Positions 1 through 8,564 of a stretch of 64,000 bases of DNA are shown here, piece after piece (positions within the stretch are counted from its first letter, which is position 1; the number at the start of each line of letters is the position of its first letter). The position numbers were made by a program, and so were the translations under genes. A model generated the notes under the pieces. The model worked only from the letters and a program-made list of their open reading frames with translations, was not told the DNA's origin and ran no database searches. The DNA comes from Butyrivibrio hungatei (GTDB lineage Bacteria; Bacillota; Clostridia; Lachnospirales; Lachnospiraceae): positions 1 to 64,000 of the forward strand of contig NZ_FMUR01000003.1 of the NCBI RefSeq assembly GCF_900101605.1, given 5' to 3'.

Positions 1-169
1 GATATGTCTTGTTTGGAGTAAAGACTTTGCCATCATACTTACCGATGTATTCTCGCTTATGGTCAGCGCACTGTTTTTCAGCGTTCCAAAAAGGCTTGTC
101 GATATAAGCGTAACCGTTCTGACATCTGACTTTGCTGGTGATCCAAGGCTCATTGATTTTCAGTTCCAT
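1..169 (-). mobile_element. IS transposase, N-terminal fragment (runs off left edge)
   Basis: A minus-strand frame opens with ATG at 169, behind a GGAGG ribosome site at 178-182, and stays open for 56 codons to the window edge. It begins MELKINEPWITSK and contains HKREYIGKYDGK. I recognise this as resembling the N-terminus of IS1634/IS4-type DDE transposases found in Lachnospiraceae; the family is recalled and the catalytic DDE residues lie outside the window. The neighbouring channel gene breaks off about 165 bp upstream of this start, so the stretch from 1 to about 335 is probably one end of an insertion sequence. Without the other end, the terminal repeats and target duplication cannot be defined. 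Confidence 0.6.
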
Positions 170-180
170 GGTAATTACCT

Positions 181-202
181 CCTTGGTATAATTATACCAA
201 GG
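181..202. repeat. Perfect 22-bp palindrome in front of the transposase gene
   Basis: The arm CCTTGGTATAA is followed directly by its exact reverse complement. It sits just upstream of the transposase start and overlaps the edge of its ribosome site, so it could be an IS promoter or operator element, or a transposase-binding site. The word CCTTGGTATAA recurs at 313-323. Confidence 0.6.
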
Positions 203-255
203 ATAAAGAGGAATCGCAAGCAAACTGGGCACTTTTGATACAATATTTTGTAGTT

Positions 256-282
256 GCAAAGCCAGTAAGCACAAGGCTTTGC
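256..282. repeat. Inverted repeat in IS end region
   Basis: The 8-bp arms GCAAAGCC (256-263) and GGCTTTGC (275-282) enclose an 11-base loop. No U-run follows on either strand, so a terminator is unlikely. It probably belongs to the subterminal structure of the IS. Confidence 0.4.
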
Positions 283-300
283 GATGATTAGTCAGATGAG

Positions 301-324
301 TTTATACCGAATCCTTGGTATAAA
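301..324. repeat. Inverted repeat near the presumed IS terminus
   Basis: TTTATACC (301-308) and GGTATAAA (317-324) form 8-bp arms around GAATCCTT. The element lies about 12 bp from the point where the channel reading frame is cut and shares the GGTATAA core of the 181-202 palindrome. It may mark the IS end. Confidence 0.45.
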
Positions 325-335
325 TTCACGGGAGC

Positions 336-923
336 TTAGGCTTCATGCTCAACACTGTACATACACAGACTTGCAGCCATCATAAGTATAAGTATTATAA
401 ACACGGAAGCCATGAGTTGCTGCTTCTTCCTGCTTATAACTTCTGTTATTACATTCAATTGATCGTAATAGGAATTTATTCTGAACAGCCTCAGTATTCT
501 GGCAACTCTAAAGAGTCTGAATACAGCCGTTCCGGCCGGAAAGAACACCGGGAAAAATACAGAAAAATAATAGGGCAGAAATGACACAAGGTCAACAATA
601 CCCGTGAAAGATAAAATATACTTCCTTACAGCCACAGATTCTTTATCCTTGGGATAAAGCTCATTAGCGGAAAGAAGTCTCAAAACATAATCAACCGCAA
701 AGAAAAATGTCGTTACAGCCTCAATTCCAAGAAGGAGCGCTTTGTAATGCTCCTCCATGTATTTATAGGTAATCGCAAAAGCTGAAAAGAGATTTAGAAC
801 AAGTGCCGCAATACTTAAAAAGTCATAGAATCTGTTGATCGGTTCGTCTATCACACCGACACTGACCATATTAAATATCTTTGCTCTTAAGGTCTTGCTG
901 ATCAGAGTTTTTCTGTCTTTCAC
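336..923 (-). CDS. Voltage-gated ion channel (potassium-type), truncated before the pore
   Basis: The protein carries a voltage-sensor-like set of membrane helices. The S4-like segment FRLFRVARILRLFR has regularly spaced arginines and is followed by an S5-like helix. The frame stops at MYSVEHEA, where related channels continue into the pore helix and TVGYGD filter, so no selectivity filter is present. The break coincides with the presumed IS end to its left. The start chosen is GTG at 923, which has an AAGGGAGG site seven bases upstream; ATG at 950 lacks a good site. It is the last gene of the yicC operon. It is probably non-functional as a channel, unless the voltage-sensor remnant retains a role. 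Confidence 0.75.
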   Translation of the reverse strand: MKDRKTLISKTLRAKIFNMVSVGVIDEPINRFYDFLSIAALVLNLFSAFAITYKYMEEHYKALLLGIEAVTTFFFAVDYVLRLLSANELYPKDKESVAVRKYILSFTGIVDLVSFLPYYFSVFFPVFFPAGTAVFRLFRVARILRLFRINSYYDQLNVITEVISRKKQQLMASVFIILILMMAASLCMYSVEHEA

Positions 924-955
924 TGTTCTGCCTCCCTTACGCTCAGCCATAATCT

Positions 956-2818
956 TTACTTTTTGCGCTTTCCAAAGCTCTCCATTACAAGATCGTCGAC
1001 ATCCTGAAGATAATCAATACTTCTCTTTTTATTCTCTGCTTTGATATTTTTTCGCTCGGATTTTGATACGTTCATCGTATCCTTATCTTCGCCCATATAC
1101 CATGCTTTTGTGGATCTCTCATCCTTTATATTGAGTCTTCCTACATTCTCAAATACAGATGCTCCGTCCTGATAAGACTTGTTTGAAGAACGCTCTCTTC
1201 TGGGTTTGGGAGAAGTATTCTCTCTTTCGGGGAGATCCGCATTTTTGTAAGAAGATCTGCGATTATCACTTCCTCTTCTGTCTTCAAACTTTCTTCTTCC
1301 CGAAGATGAACCTCTCTTGCCGTCGGTAGCACGTCTTCCTTCAAACGCACCCTTTTTCATATCGGAAGCTCTTCTTCCACCGTTGGGTCCTCTTCTTCTG
1401 TCCCTCTTTCCGGTTCTCTCGTCATATCTGAAATCTCTGCCGCCTCTGCGCCTGCGGTCTCCGTAATCACGGTCTTTCTCAAAGAGAACAAGATCCTCGA
1501 TATCGGCACCCATCTTGAGCTTCATAAATCCTGCAGCAAGCTGCTCTGCGGTATATTCACCCTCTTCAATCTTCTGATTTACAAACTCAAGAGTTGAAGC
1601 AATATCGCCGTTTTCGATTATATCAATAACTTCGCCAAATACCTTCTGAGATTTTACTCTTGTTATCTCTTTGGCGGAAGGAACTCTTCTTTCCTCAATC
1701 TTGGTATGACAGATTCTCTCGATCTCACGGAGCTTGTACATTTCTCTGCCGCCGACAAGCGTAAATGATTTACCGCTTCTTCCGGCACGGCCCGTTCTTC
1801 CGATTCTGTGAACGTAATACTCAATATCTTCCGGAATATCAAAGTTAAATACAGCCTCAACGCCGCTTACATCAATTCCTCTTGCTGCAACATCGGTAGC
1901 AATAAGAATATTGATCTTATTATTTCTAAAGAGCTTCATAACGGTATCTCTCTGATTCTGTGAAAGATCTCCGTGAAGACCGTCAGCAAGAAATCCCTTG
2001 CCCTTTAACTTCTCCGAAAGTTCATCAACCATTCTCTTTGTGTTACAGAAAATAAGCGTTCTTCCGGGATTATAATAATCAAGGAGTCTTACAAGAACTT
2101 CCTCTTTCATTCTCTGAGGAATTCTGTAGTAAGTCTGCTCAATCGCAGCAACCGTTATCTCCTTAGGTGTCATCTTAATATATTCAGCATCTTTCTGATA
2201 CTTTCTTGTTATCTGCAAGATAGGCTCGGGCATTGTCGCTGAAAAAAGAGCTGTCTGTCTTTCCTCAGGCATTCCTTCAAGGATAGTCTCAATATCATCC
2301 CTAAAGCCCATATCAAGCATTTCATCCGCTTCATCAAGAACAAGGACTCTGACATCCTTCATCTTCATGGTATGTCTTCTCATGTGGTCCATAACTCGTC
2401 CGGGAGTTCCCACAACAATCTGAACGCCGGCAGAAAGTGCTCTTATCTGCCTTGATATATCCTGTCCTCCGTAAACAGCAAGGACTTTAATGCCATGCAT
2501 ATATTTTGCAAAATCTCTTATATCATCTGCAGCCTGCATTGCAAGCTCTCTGGTAGGACAAAGTACAACTGCCTGTAAATGCTTATTTGAAGGATCTACC
2601 TTCTCAAGAAGAGGAATACCAAACGCAGCAGTTTTACCGGTTCCCGTCTGCGCCTGTCCTATAATATCTTTACCTTCCATCATTACGGGAATTGCCGCCT
2701 TCTGGATAGGTGACATATATTCAAAACCCATCTCTGAAACAGCACGGATTATCTTCTCATCAAGACCTGACTCGTCATATCTAATCTTTATTTCTTCGTT
2801 GTTATTATTTACTTCCAT
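956..2818 (-). CDS. cshA: DEAD-box ATP-dependent RNA helicase (CshA/DeaD type)
   Basis: This protein unwinds RNA duplexes in ribosome assembly, cold adaptation and mRNA turnover. Visible motifs are a Q motif (SPIQKAAIP), Walker A AQTGTGKT (residues 56-63), DEAD (162-165), SAT (193-195) and HRIGRTGRAGR in the second RecA domain. From about residue 455 the tail is very basic and rich in RR, GG and S, the usual RNA-binding extension of CshA/DeaD proteins. Its start overlaps the end of pgsA by 14 bases and has an AAGGA site eight bases upstream, suggesting translational coupling. At 620 residues it is longer than core helicases only because of the tail. Whether it is CshA or DeaD cannot be settled by eye. 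Confidence 0.93.
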   Translation of the reverse strand: MEVNNNNEEIKIRYDESGLDEKIIRAVSEMGFEYMSPIQKAAIPVMMEGKDIIGQAQTGTGKTAAFGIPLLEKVDPSNKHLQAVVLCPTRELAMQAADDIRDFAKYMHGIKVLAVYGGQDISRQIRALSAGVQIVVGTPGRVMDHMRRHTMKMKDVRVLVLDEADEMLDMGFRDDIETILEGMPEERQTALFSATMPEPILQITRKYQKDAEYIKMTPKEITVAAIEQTYYRIPQRMKEEVLVRLLDYYNPGRTLIFCNTKRMVDELSEKLKGKGFLADGLHGDLSQNQRDTVMKLFRNNKINILIATDVAARGIDVSGVEAVFNFDIPEDIEYYVHRIGRTGRAGRSGKSFTLVGGREMYKLREIERICHTKIEERRVPSAKEITRVKSQKVFGEVIDIIENGDIASTLEFVNQKIEEGEYTAEQLAAGFMKLKMGADIEDLVLFEKDRDYGDRRRRGGRDFRYDERTGKRDRRRGPNGGRRASDMKKGAFEGRRATDGKRGSSSGRRKFEDRRGSDNRRSSYKNADLPERENTSPKPRRERSSNKSYQDGASVFENVGRLNIKDERSTKAWYMGEDKDTMNVSKSERKNIKAENKKRSIDYLQDVDDLVMESFGKRKK

Positions 2819-3347
2819 TCATTACATCCTTATTTTTTACAAGGTAATCCACAAGAGAAATGATGGTGAGCGCAAGTGCTATCCACATGATTACCTGAGT
2901 AAGCATATAAAAAACATTATTCTGTATATCTGCGATCATCAGGATTACCATAATCATTTGAAACGTTGTCTTAAATTTGCCCCAATAGCTTGCGGCAATT
3001 ACCCTTCCGTTATCGGAAGCTATAAGTCTGAATCCGCTTATAACGAATTCTCTTGCGATGATGACGATAACTATCCATGAAGGAATTCTTCCAAGTTCTA
3101 TAAGTCCTATCATCGCACTGCAAACAAGAAGTTTGTCTGCCAAAGGATCCATAAACTTACCAAAATCAGTGATAAGGTTATATTTTCTCGCGATCTTACC
3201 GTCAAGCATATCGGTAAGACTTGCAATTACAAATATTCCAAGCGCGATCCATTTAAATGAAACGCTCGCAGGATCAAACAAAAGAAAAAATACAAAAAAA
3301 GGAATCAATATCACTCTGCATACTGTCAATTTGTTCGGTAAATTCAT
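2805..3347 (-). CDS. pgsA: CDP-diacylglycerol--glycerol-3-phosphate 3-phosphatidyltransferase
   Basis: The enzyme makes phosphatidylglycerol phosphate from CDP-diacylglycerol and glycerol-3-phosphate in the membrane, the committed step to phosphatidylglycerol and cardiolipin. The CDP-alcohol phosphotransferase signature is complete: DMLDGKIARKYNLITDFGKF followed by MDPLAD, with the aspartates that bind metal and CDP. The length of 180 residues with several membrane helices is normal for the family. Its ATG overlaps the rimO stop as ATGA and has a GGGGAGG ribosome site, placing it firmly in the yicC-helicase operon. In Firmicutes pgsA often follows rimO, which supports the call. Confidence 0.95.
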   Translation of the reverse strand: MNLPNKLTVCRVILIPFFVFFLLFDPASVSFKWIALGIFVIASLTDMLDGKIARKYNLITDFGKFMDPLADKLLVCSAMIGLIELGRIPSWIVIVIIAREFVISGFRLIASDNGRVIAASYWGKFKTTFQMIMVILMIADIQNNVFYMLTQVIMWIALALTIISLVDYLVKNKDVMNGSK

Positions 3348-4699
3348 ATTATTTCCTCCCCAATCAAGTCGTATTCATTAGAGCCCGTTATATGTACCTT
3401 TATATAATCACCGGTCATAAGTTCTCTCTGAACTCCGGTCACAAAAAGATAGCCGTCAATATCCGGAGCATCCTTATATGTACGCGCCACGTAAGACAAT
3501 CCGTCATCATCATCGGAATCTGTAATTCTTCCCTCTATAACGGCATCAACATCTCTTCCGACCATATCGTTTGCAGCTTCAAAAGCAATTTCCTGCTGAA
3601 GCTTCATAAGCTTATTTCTTCTTGTAGTCTTAACTCTTTCAGAAACCTGGTCGGGCATAGTCGCAGCAGGTGTATCTTCTTCCTGCGAATATGTAAATAC
3701 GCCCAATCTGTCAAATCTAAGATCTCTTACAAGAGCCATAGTCTCATTGTGATCTTTTGCGGTCTCCCCCGGGAATCCGCTTATAAGCGTAGTTCTAATA
3801 CAAATATCCGGAATCTCTTTTCTAAGCTTACCGATAAGCTCTCTGATCTCGGAATTGTTCGTCCTACGTCCCATCTTTTTAAGGATCCTGTCAGATCCCG
3901 ACTGAATGGGTATATCAAGATAATTACATATCTTAGGCTCATTCTTTATAGTTTGAATAAGTTCATCTGTGATCTCTTCAGGATAGCAATACAAAACCCT
4001 TATCCACTTAAAGCCCTCAATCTCGCACAGTTTATGCAAGAGTTCAGGGAGCTTCTTCTCTCCGTAGAGATCCGTTCCGTACAAAGTGGTTTCCTGAGCA
4101 ACTATCAAAAGTTCAGAAATACCTTGTTTAGCAAGCTTTCTGGCTTCATCCAAAAGCTGCTCCATCGGAACACTTCTGTAATTTCCTCTAACTTTGGGTA
4201 TTATGCAATAGGTGCAATGTTTATCACACCCCTCTGCAATCTTAAGATAATTAAAAAGACCGCCTGTAGTAATAATTCTATCGTTGCCTCCCACAGGCTT
4301 TTTATTGATATCATCAAAATAGTTCTTGTGAGAAAAAATTGTGTTTCGGGCTAAAGTCTCATCAATAGCTTCTATGATCTTATCAGAGGATGTTACACCA
4401 AGGATTTCATCAACTTCGGGAATCTCATCCTGAATCTCATCCTTGTATCTCTGTGCAAGACAGCCCGTAACGATAAGTGCCTTAAGCTGTCCACTCTTCC
4501 TAAGTTCGGCAAGTTCGAGTATCGCATCAATACTCTCCTGCTTAGCATCATTTATAAAGCAGCAGGTGTTTACAACTGCTGCTTCTGCTTCCGATTCATC
4601 ATCTGTAAAGTCGTACCCACGGCTATGCAGCATACCAAGCATAACCTCGGTATCAACTCTATTTTTGTCGCATCCAAGCGATACAAACAATATCTTCAT
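3344..4699 (-). CDS. rimO: Ribosomal protein S12 methylthiotransferase RimO
   Basis: This radical SAM enzyme adds a methylthio group to an aspartate of ribosomal protein S12. The N-terminal UPF0004 domain starts FVSLGCDKNRVDTE and supplies cysteines for the second iron-sulfur cluster (VNTCCFIND). The radical SAM motif is GCDKHCTYC (CX3CX2C), and a TRAM-like domain closes the protein. SLGCDKN separates RimO from its tRNA-modifying relative MiaB. I chose ATG at 4699, one base after the rpoZ stop; a TTG eight codons earlier inside rpoZ has no usable ribosome site. The stop overlaps the pgsA start. Confidence 0.95.
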   Translation of the reverse strand: MKILFVSLGCDKNRVDTEVMLGMLHSRGYDFTDDESEAEAAVVNTCCFINDAKQESIDAILELAELRKSGQLKALIVTGCLAQRYKDEIQDEIPEVDEILGVTSSDKIIEAIDETLARNTIFSHKNYFDDINKKPVGGNDRIITTGGLFNYLKIAEGCDKHCTYCIIPKVRGNYRSVPMEQLLDEARKLAKQGISELLIVAQETTLYGTDLYGEKKLPELLHKLCEIEGFKWIRVLYCYPEEITDELIQTIKNEPKICNYLDIPIQSGSDRILKKMGRRTNNSEIRELIGKLRKEIPDICIRTTLISGFPGETAKDHNETMALVRDLRFDRLGVFTYSQEEDTPAATMPDQVSERVKTTRRNKLMKLQQEIAFEAANDMVGRDVDAVIEGRITDSDDDDGLSYVARTYKDAPDIDGYLFVTGVQRELMTGDYIKVHITGSNEYDLIGEEII

Positions 4700-4700
4700 A

Positions 4701-4994
4701 TCAGTTTTCTTCTGTACTCTCAACTTCCTCAGCTACGTCGGCATTTTCAAGCTTATCTTTTTCTTCGTCTGTAAGAATTCTAAGAGTATCCTGATTCATT
4801 TCCTCAACTGCGATTGAAAGAGGCTTCTGCTTGTCCTTAACCTTTACCATAGGCTCGTCACCTGCGATAATCTGTCTTGCTCTCTTTGCTGTAGCCATAA
4901 CTACAGAATATCTTGAGCTGATTACAGGCTCTTCTCCCTCTTCAACTCCCTTATTTACTACTTTCATCAGATCTACATATGAAGGATGTATCAT
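4701..4994 (-). CDS. rpoZ: DNA-directed RNA polymerase omega subunit
   Basis: Omega helps assemble RNA polymerase around the beta-prime subunit. The 97-residue protein starts MIHPSYVDLMK and carries the family core SSRYSVVMATAKRARQI, followed by a variable acidic tail (EKDKLENADVAEEVEST). It has an AAAGGA ribosome site five bases before ATG. Its place between gmk and the rimO-pgsA genes matches the Firmicutes gmk-rpoZ neighbourhood. The stop is one base from the rimO ATG. Confidence 0.95.
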   Translation of the reverse strand: MIHPSYVDLMKVVNKGVEEGEEPVISSRYSVVMATAKRARQIIAGDEPMVKVKDKQKPLSIAVEEMNQDTLRILTDEEKDKLENADVAEEVESTEEN

Positions 4995-5071
4995 GTTGTT
5001 CCTTTCCTGCGGATTTCCGCAAATAACACTTATTTGATAAAATTAGCGAAAACGCCGGTCAAAGCATTTCC

Positions 5072-5692
5072 TTAATATTTTTCAAGCTGTTTCCTTATGT
5101 CGTCTATAAACTCAATATTCCTGTCGGGACTGCAATGAGCTGCACTTATTATCCTGTGCACATTCTCAACACACTCATCAAGTTTATCATTGACAACAAT
5201 ATAGTCGTATTTCTCTATTCCGACCGATTCCTCTTTTGCCCTTCCGAGACGCTTTCTAATAACTTCGTCCGTTTCGGTTCCTCTTCCGCGAAGCCTCTTC
5301 TCAAGCTCATCGGCAGACGGAGGAGTGATAAACAAAAGAACTGCGTCCTTATATTGTTCTTTAATCTGAAGTGCTCCCTGGATCTCTATCTCAAGGATAA
5401 CATCAATCCCGTTTGCAAGCTTATCTTCCACATACTTTCTGGGAGTTCCGTAGTAGTGGTTTACATACTTTGCATGTTCGATAAGTCCATCCTCTTCGAT
5501 CATCTTCTCGAATTCTTCGGTAGTTACAAAAAAATACTCTCTACCGTTGACTTCACCCGATCTCGGAGTTCTTGTCGTGGCGGATACCGACAGAGCATAC
5601 TGATCGTATTTTGCCGTAAGCGCCTTCATAACTGTGCCCTTGCCCGCGCCTGAAAAGCCCGAGACAACTATTATAATACCTTTACGATTCAT
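5072..5692 (-). CDS. gmk: Guanylate kinase
   Basis: The enzyme phosphorylates GMP to GDP with ATP, feeding nucleic acid synthesis and GTP/(p)ppGpp pools. The P-loop VSGFSGAGKGT sits at the start, followed by the GMP-binding region SVSATTRTPRSGEVNGREYF and the lid region RLRGRGTETDEVIRKRL. The translation begins MNRKGIIIVV at ATG 5692; the frame extends further upstream, but that part overlaps remA and lacks homology. With this start it is 206 residues, the usual size. The start lies inside the last codons of remA, so the two are translationally coupled. Confidence 0.95.
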   Translation of the reverse strand: MNRKGIIIVVSGFSGAGKGTVMKALTAKYDQYALSVSATTRTPRSGEVNGREYFFVTTEEFEKMIEEDGLIEHAKYVNHYYGTPRKYVEDKLANGIDVILEIEIQGALQIKEQYKDAVLLFITPPSADELEKRLRGRGTETDEVIRKRLGRAKEESVGIEKYDYIVVNDKLDECVENVHRIISAAHCSPDRNIEFIDDIRKQLEKY

Positions 5693-5945
5693 CTGTAATA
5701 TTCTCACTCTCTGATTGTGCCCTTGCACTGATTGTTTCAGGCAAAAGAGCTGATAACACAAGCATACCGTTTTCCATGACTAAAACAGCCTTGGTCTTGC
5801 GGCCTTGTGTCGCATCAACACCTGTCCCCTGTTCTTTGGCCTTTTGGACCATTCTCTTTATCGGAGCCGCCTCAGGACTGACTATACTGATAATCTTGTC
5901 GGCGTTGACAATATTGCCAAATCCAATATGAATGAGTTTACTCAA
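5682..5945 (-). CDS. remA: RemA family regulator (DUF370)
   Basis: RemA is a small DNA-binding protein; in Bacillus subtilis it activates biofilm matrix and osmoprotection genes. The 87-residue sequence shows the family pattern: start MSKLIHIGFGN, central VSPEAAPIKRMVQ, then GRKTKAVLVMENG and LPETI. It overlaps yicC by eight bases and gmk by eleven. The gene order yicC-remA-gmk-rpoZ is conserved across Clostridia and Bacilli. The target genes here cannot be read from the sequence; the xylanase and agr loci in this window are untested candidates. Confidence 0.92.
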   Translation of the reverse strand: MSKLIHIGFGNIVNADKIISIVSPEAAPIKRMVQKAKEQGTGVDATQGRKTKAVLVMENGMLVLSALLPETISARAQSESENITDES

Positions 5946-6825
5946 TGTTCTGAATCTGCTCCCTTACTTTTTCTATATTGGTCTTAAGTGAGATTCCCCT
6001 GTCGGAGATCTTAAGATCAGTTGATTTGGAAAGGATGGTATTGGCTTCTCTGTTCATTTCCTGTGCAAGGAAATCAAGCTTTCTGCCGATTCCGTCCTTA
6101 TCATCACCGTTTCCGAGTGCATCCGAAGTCGCTTCTATATGGCTTCTGAGTCTTGTAAGTTCCTCATCCACACACACTTTATCAGCAAATATAGTAACTT
6201 CCATGGCGAGACGATTCTCATCAATCTGCTTGTCTTCCATAAGATCCTGAATCTTCTCTCTGAGCTTGGCCTTATACTCTTTAATTATCTCAGGTGAACG
6301 TTCGGTGATATACTCTACATTTTCAAGCATCTCATCAAGTTTCGCCTTGAGATCGGCACAAAGGAATTCTCCTTCCTTGGCTCTTGATTCCATGAACTGT
6401 TTGCCCGCTTCATTCAGAGCTTTCTTAAGCCCTGTCCAGACCTCTTCCTCATCAAGTTCCTCTTCTTCCATAGTAAAGACTTCCGGAAACTTGGATAATA
6501 AAGGAAGTCGGATCTCATCGTCAAGATTAAAATCTTTTATCATTTCCTGCAAAGCATCGTAATATTCCTGTGCGATGGCTTTGTTATACTTAACCTTAGA
6601 CTCAGATTCCGAAAAATCCTCATAGCTGACAAACACATCTACTTTGCCGCGTTTCATATAGCCTTTTAGTTCTGAACGAATTGCAGACTCAAATGCATTG
6701 AATTTCTTAGGCATCTTGATATTTATATCAAGATAACGATTATTAACAGATTTAAGCTCAACAATGTACTTGCGTTGACCTTCTGTGACTTCACTTCTGC
6801 CAAAACCAGTCATACTGCAGACCAT
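5938..6825 (-). CDS. yicC: YicC family endoribonuclease
   Basis: YicC proteins are stress-related endoribonucleases acting on mRNA and small RNAs. The diagnostic N-terminus is MVCSMTGFGRSEV, the middle has VELKSVNNRYLDINIKMP, and the C-terminal domain ends SDRGISLKTNIEKVREQIQN. I start at ATG 6825, which has AAGGGGG six bases upstream; the frame stays open to 6864 but without homology. It is the first gene of the operon running to the channel gene, with a good sigma-A promoter at 6868-6896. Confidence 0.93.
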   Translation of the reverse strand: MVCSMTGFGRSEVTEGQRKYIVELKSVNNRYLDINIKMPKKFNAFESAIRSELKGYMKRGKVDVFVSYEDFSESESKVKYNKAIAQEYYDALQEMIKDFNLDDEIRLPLLSKFPEVFTMEEEELDEEEVWTGLKKALNEAGKQFMESRAKEGEFLCADLKAKLDEMLENVEYITERSPEIIKEYKAKLREKIQDLMEDKQIDENRLAMEVTIFADKVCVDEELTRLRSHIEATSDALGNGDDKDGIGRKLDFLAQEMNREANTILSKSTDLKISDRGISLKTNIEKVREQIQNIE

Positions 6826-6867
6826 CTGTAAATCCCCCTTATTTTTGGGCATAATAATACACAAGTT

Positions 6868-6896
6868 ATTATAATATAACCTAAAATTAAGGTCAA
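6868..6896 (-). promoter_or_regulatory. Sigma-A promoter of the yicC operon
   Basis: On the minus strand, TTGACC (6891-6896) is followed after exactly 17 bases by a perfect TATAAT (6868-6873). It faces yicC, whose ATG is 43 bases downstream of the -10 box, and is the only strong promoter seen before the eight-gene operon. Confidence 0.8.
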
Positions 6897-6934
6897 TGCA
6901 AACATAGCCGCAAACCGTCCATTTTTACAGCACA

Positions 6935-6984
6935 AAAGACTTACCTCCACTCCATTTGTTTACAATGGAATTTTGTAAGTCTTT
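6935..6984. repeat. Nested inverted repeat between uxaB and the yicC promoter
   Basis: The outer arms AAAGACTTAC (6935-6944) and GTAAGTCTTT (6975-6984) enclose a second hairpin with arms TCCATT and AATGGA. On the minus strand the outer stem ends in TCTTTTG, a weak terminator tail. It could end uxaB transcripts, which finish at 7048, or be a small mobile repeat. Confidence 0.5.
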
Positions 6985-7047
6985 GCACCAATAGGAACTA
7001 TGTCATAAACAAAAATAGATAATAAGCTAATTTAATCGTTAAGAAGA

Positions 7048-8547
7048 TCAAAGACAGCCGGCATACGCCGCTTCCGCGCCTTCTGTACGGATCTTCTTAA
7101 GGTCTTTTACAACCGCATCTGTAAGACCTGCTATATCATTAAGGTCGCGGTCCCACATCTTCTTATTTCCAAGGACTGCTCTAACAAGCTCCTCCTCAGA
7201 ATCATTTCTATGCTCGTAGTAGAACTCAAGCGCCCATCTGTCATCACTTACGGTATATGTGTTTCCCGCGGGTCTCTTACAGATCAGACCTGCGTCCGTA
7301 AGCTCGGAAATATCATTGGAATAAAAAGCAATATATGCAGCAAGTGACATTGTAAGGCAAACCGGAAGCTTACCGTTCTTTTCAATATATTGAAGGAATG
7401 ACGGCATGTTTCTTGCCTTCCACTTGCTTGTTGAGTTAAGTGATATCGACATAAGCTCATGATTTACGAAAGGATTGTTGAAACGATCCTTTACCGCACT
7501 TGCAAACTCATCAAGATCGTTCTTATCAAGGTGGTCTACAAGCGTAGGAATAACTTCATCGTTAAGCATCTTATTCATGAAACCTGCGATATTTTCATTC
7601 TGCATACAATCTCTTACAATATTCTGACCTGCAAGATATGCACCGAGCACAAATCCTGTATGTGCGCCGTTGAGAATACGGACCTTACGATGCTTGTATG
7701 GCATTACATCCGGAACAACATGGACATTGACACCAGCTTTCTTAAACGGAAGTCTGTCTTCAAGTTCTTTGGGGCCTTCAATTATCCATACGCCAAAAAT
7801 CTCACCGACATCAATGAGCTCATCGTGGTATCCGTTTTCAGCTTCAAGCTTCTGAATTTCTTTTTCATCGCGGATACGTCCCGGAACAATTCTGTCTACA
7901 AGGGTTGAGCAAAAAATATTGTCATTGTTAACCCAAGCTTTGAATTCATCGCCAAGCTCCCACTGCTCAATATAGCTGTCAACGCACTTAAGTAGCTCTT
8001 TTCCGTTATTGTCTATAAGTTCGCAGGAAAGAACGACAACACCTTTCTTGCCTGCCTTGTATCTTGCATAAAGAACCTGTGTGAGCTTTCCGGGGAAACT
8101 GCTTGCCGGAACATCATCAAATTTACATGACGGATCGTAGGCAATTCCCGCCTCTGTCGTATTCGAAACGATAATATCGAGTGAATCGCTTGTTGCGATC
8201 TCCATCATCTTGTCAAAATCAGTTTTCTCATAGGGATTAAGACAACAATCAACAGCGGAAATAACTCTTTTAAGGTCAACCTTCTCTCCGTTCTCGCTTC
8301 CTCTGAGATAAAGAGTGTAAAGACCTTCCTGATTGTTGATAAGCTTTGTAAGCCCCTGTGCTATCGGCTGCACCAGCGCAACCTTGCCGTCAAATCCGGC
8401 TTTTTCATTACTTATATCAAAAAAATAATCAACAAAAGCGCGAAGGAAATTGCCTTCACCAAACTGAAGAACCTTCACCTGCGCGTCCTTCTGTACAAAT
8501 CCTGTGTAACCCGATTTTGCCAAAACATCATAATTTAATAATTCCAT
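7048..8547 (-). CDS. uxaB: Tagaturonate reductase (altronate oxidoreductase)
   Basis: The enzyme reduces D-tagaturonate to D-altronate with NADH in galacturonate (pectin) catabolism. It belongs to the mannitol dehydrogenase family. The sequence has the nucleotide-binding start LQFGEGNFLRAFVDYFFD, the VSNTTEAGIAYD segment and KVRILNGAHT with the catalytic lysine region. The 499-residue length fits UxaB. Other pectin genes (uxaA, uxaC, kdgK) are not next to it. Upstream are a promoter with a cre-like operator and a second palindrome close to the GGAGG site, so it is probably controlled by catabolite repression and possibly by a local repressor. Fructuronate reductase (UxuB) is the main alternative, but the overall pattern favours UxaB. 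Confidence 0.9.
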   Translation of the reverse strand: MELLNYDVLAKSGYTGFVQKDAQVKVLQFGEGNFLRAFVDYFFDISNEKAGFDGKVALVQPIAQGLTKLINNQEGLYTLYLRGSENGEKVDLKRVISAVDCCLNPYEKTDFDKMMEIATSDSLDIIVSNTTEAGIAYDPSCKFDDVPASSFPGKLTQVLYARYKAGKKGVVVLSCELIDNNGKELLKCVDSYIEQWELGDEFKAWVNNDNIFCSTLVDRIVPGRIRDEKEIQKLEAENGYHDELIDVGEIFGVWIIEGPKELEDRLPFKKAGVNVHVVPDVMPYKHRKVRILNGAHTGFVLGAYLAGQNIVRDCMQNENIAGFMNKMLNDEVIPTLVDHLDKNDLDEFASAVKDRFNNPFVNHELMSISLNSTSKWKARNMPSFLQYIEKNGKLPVCLTMSLAAYIAFYSNDISELTDAGLICKRPAGNTYTVSDDRWALEFYYEHRNDSEEELVRAVLGNKKMWDRDLNDIAGLTDAVVKDLKKIRTEGAEAAYAGCL

Positions 8548-8564
8548 TTTTTGTAACCTCCATA

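Noticed and set aside
3257..4354. 365-codon plus-strand open frame
   Set aside because: Antisense to rimO and pgsA, whose motifs are complete; composition is not protein-like.
4700..4723. TTG start for rimO inside rpoZ
   Set aside because: The ribosome-site-like GAGGAAG ends one base from it; ATG 4699 fits RimO homologues.
5693..5761. Longer gmk start (MCYQLFCLKQ...)
   Set aside because: The extra residues are remA read in another frame and have no counterpart in guanylate kinases.
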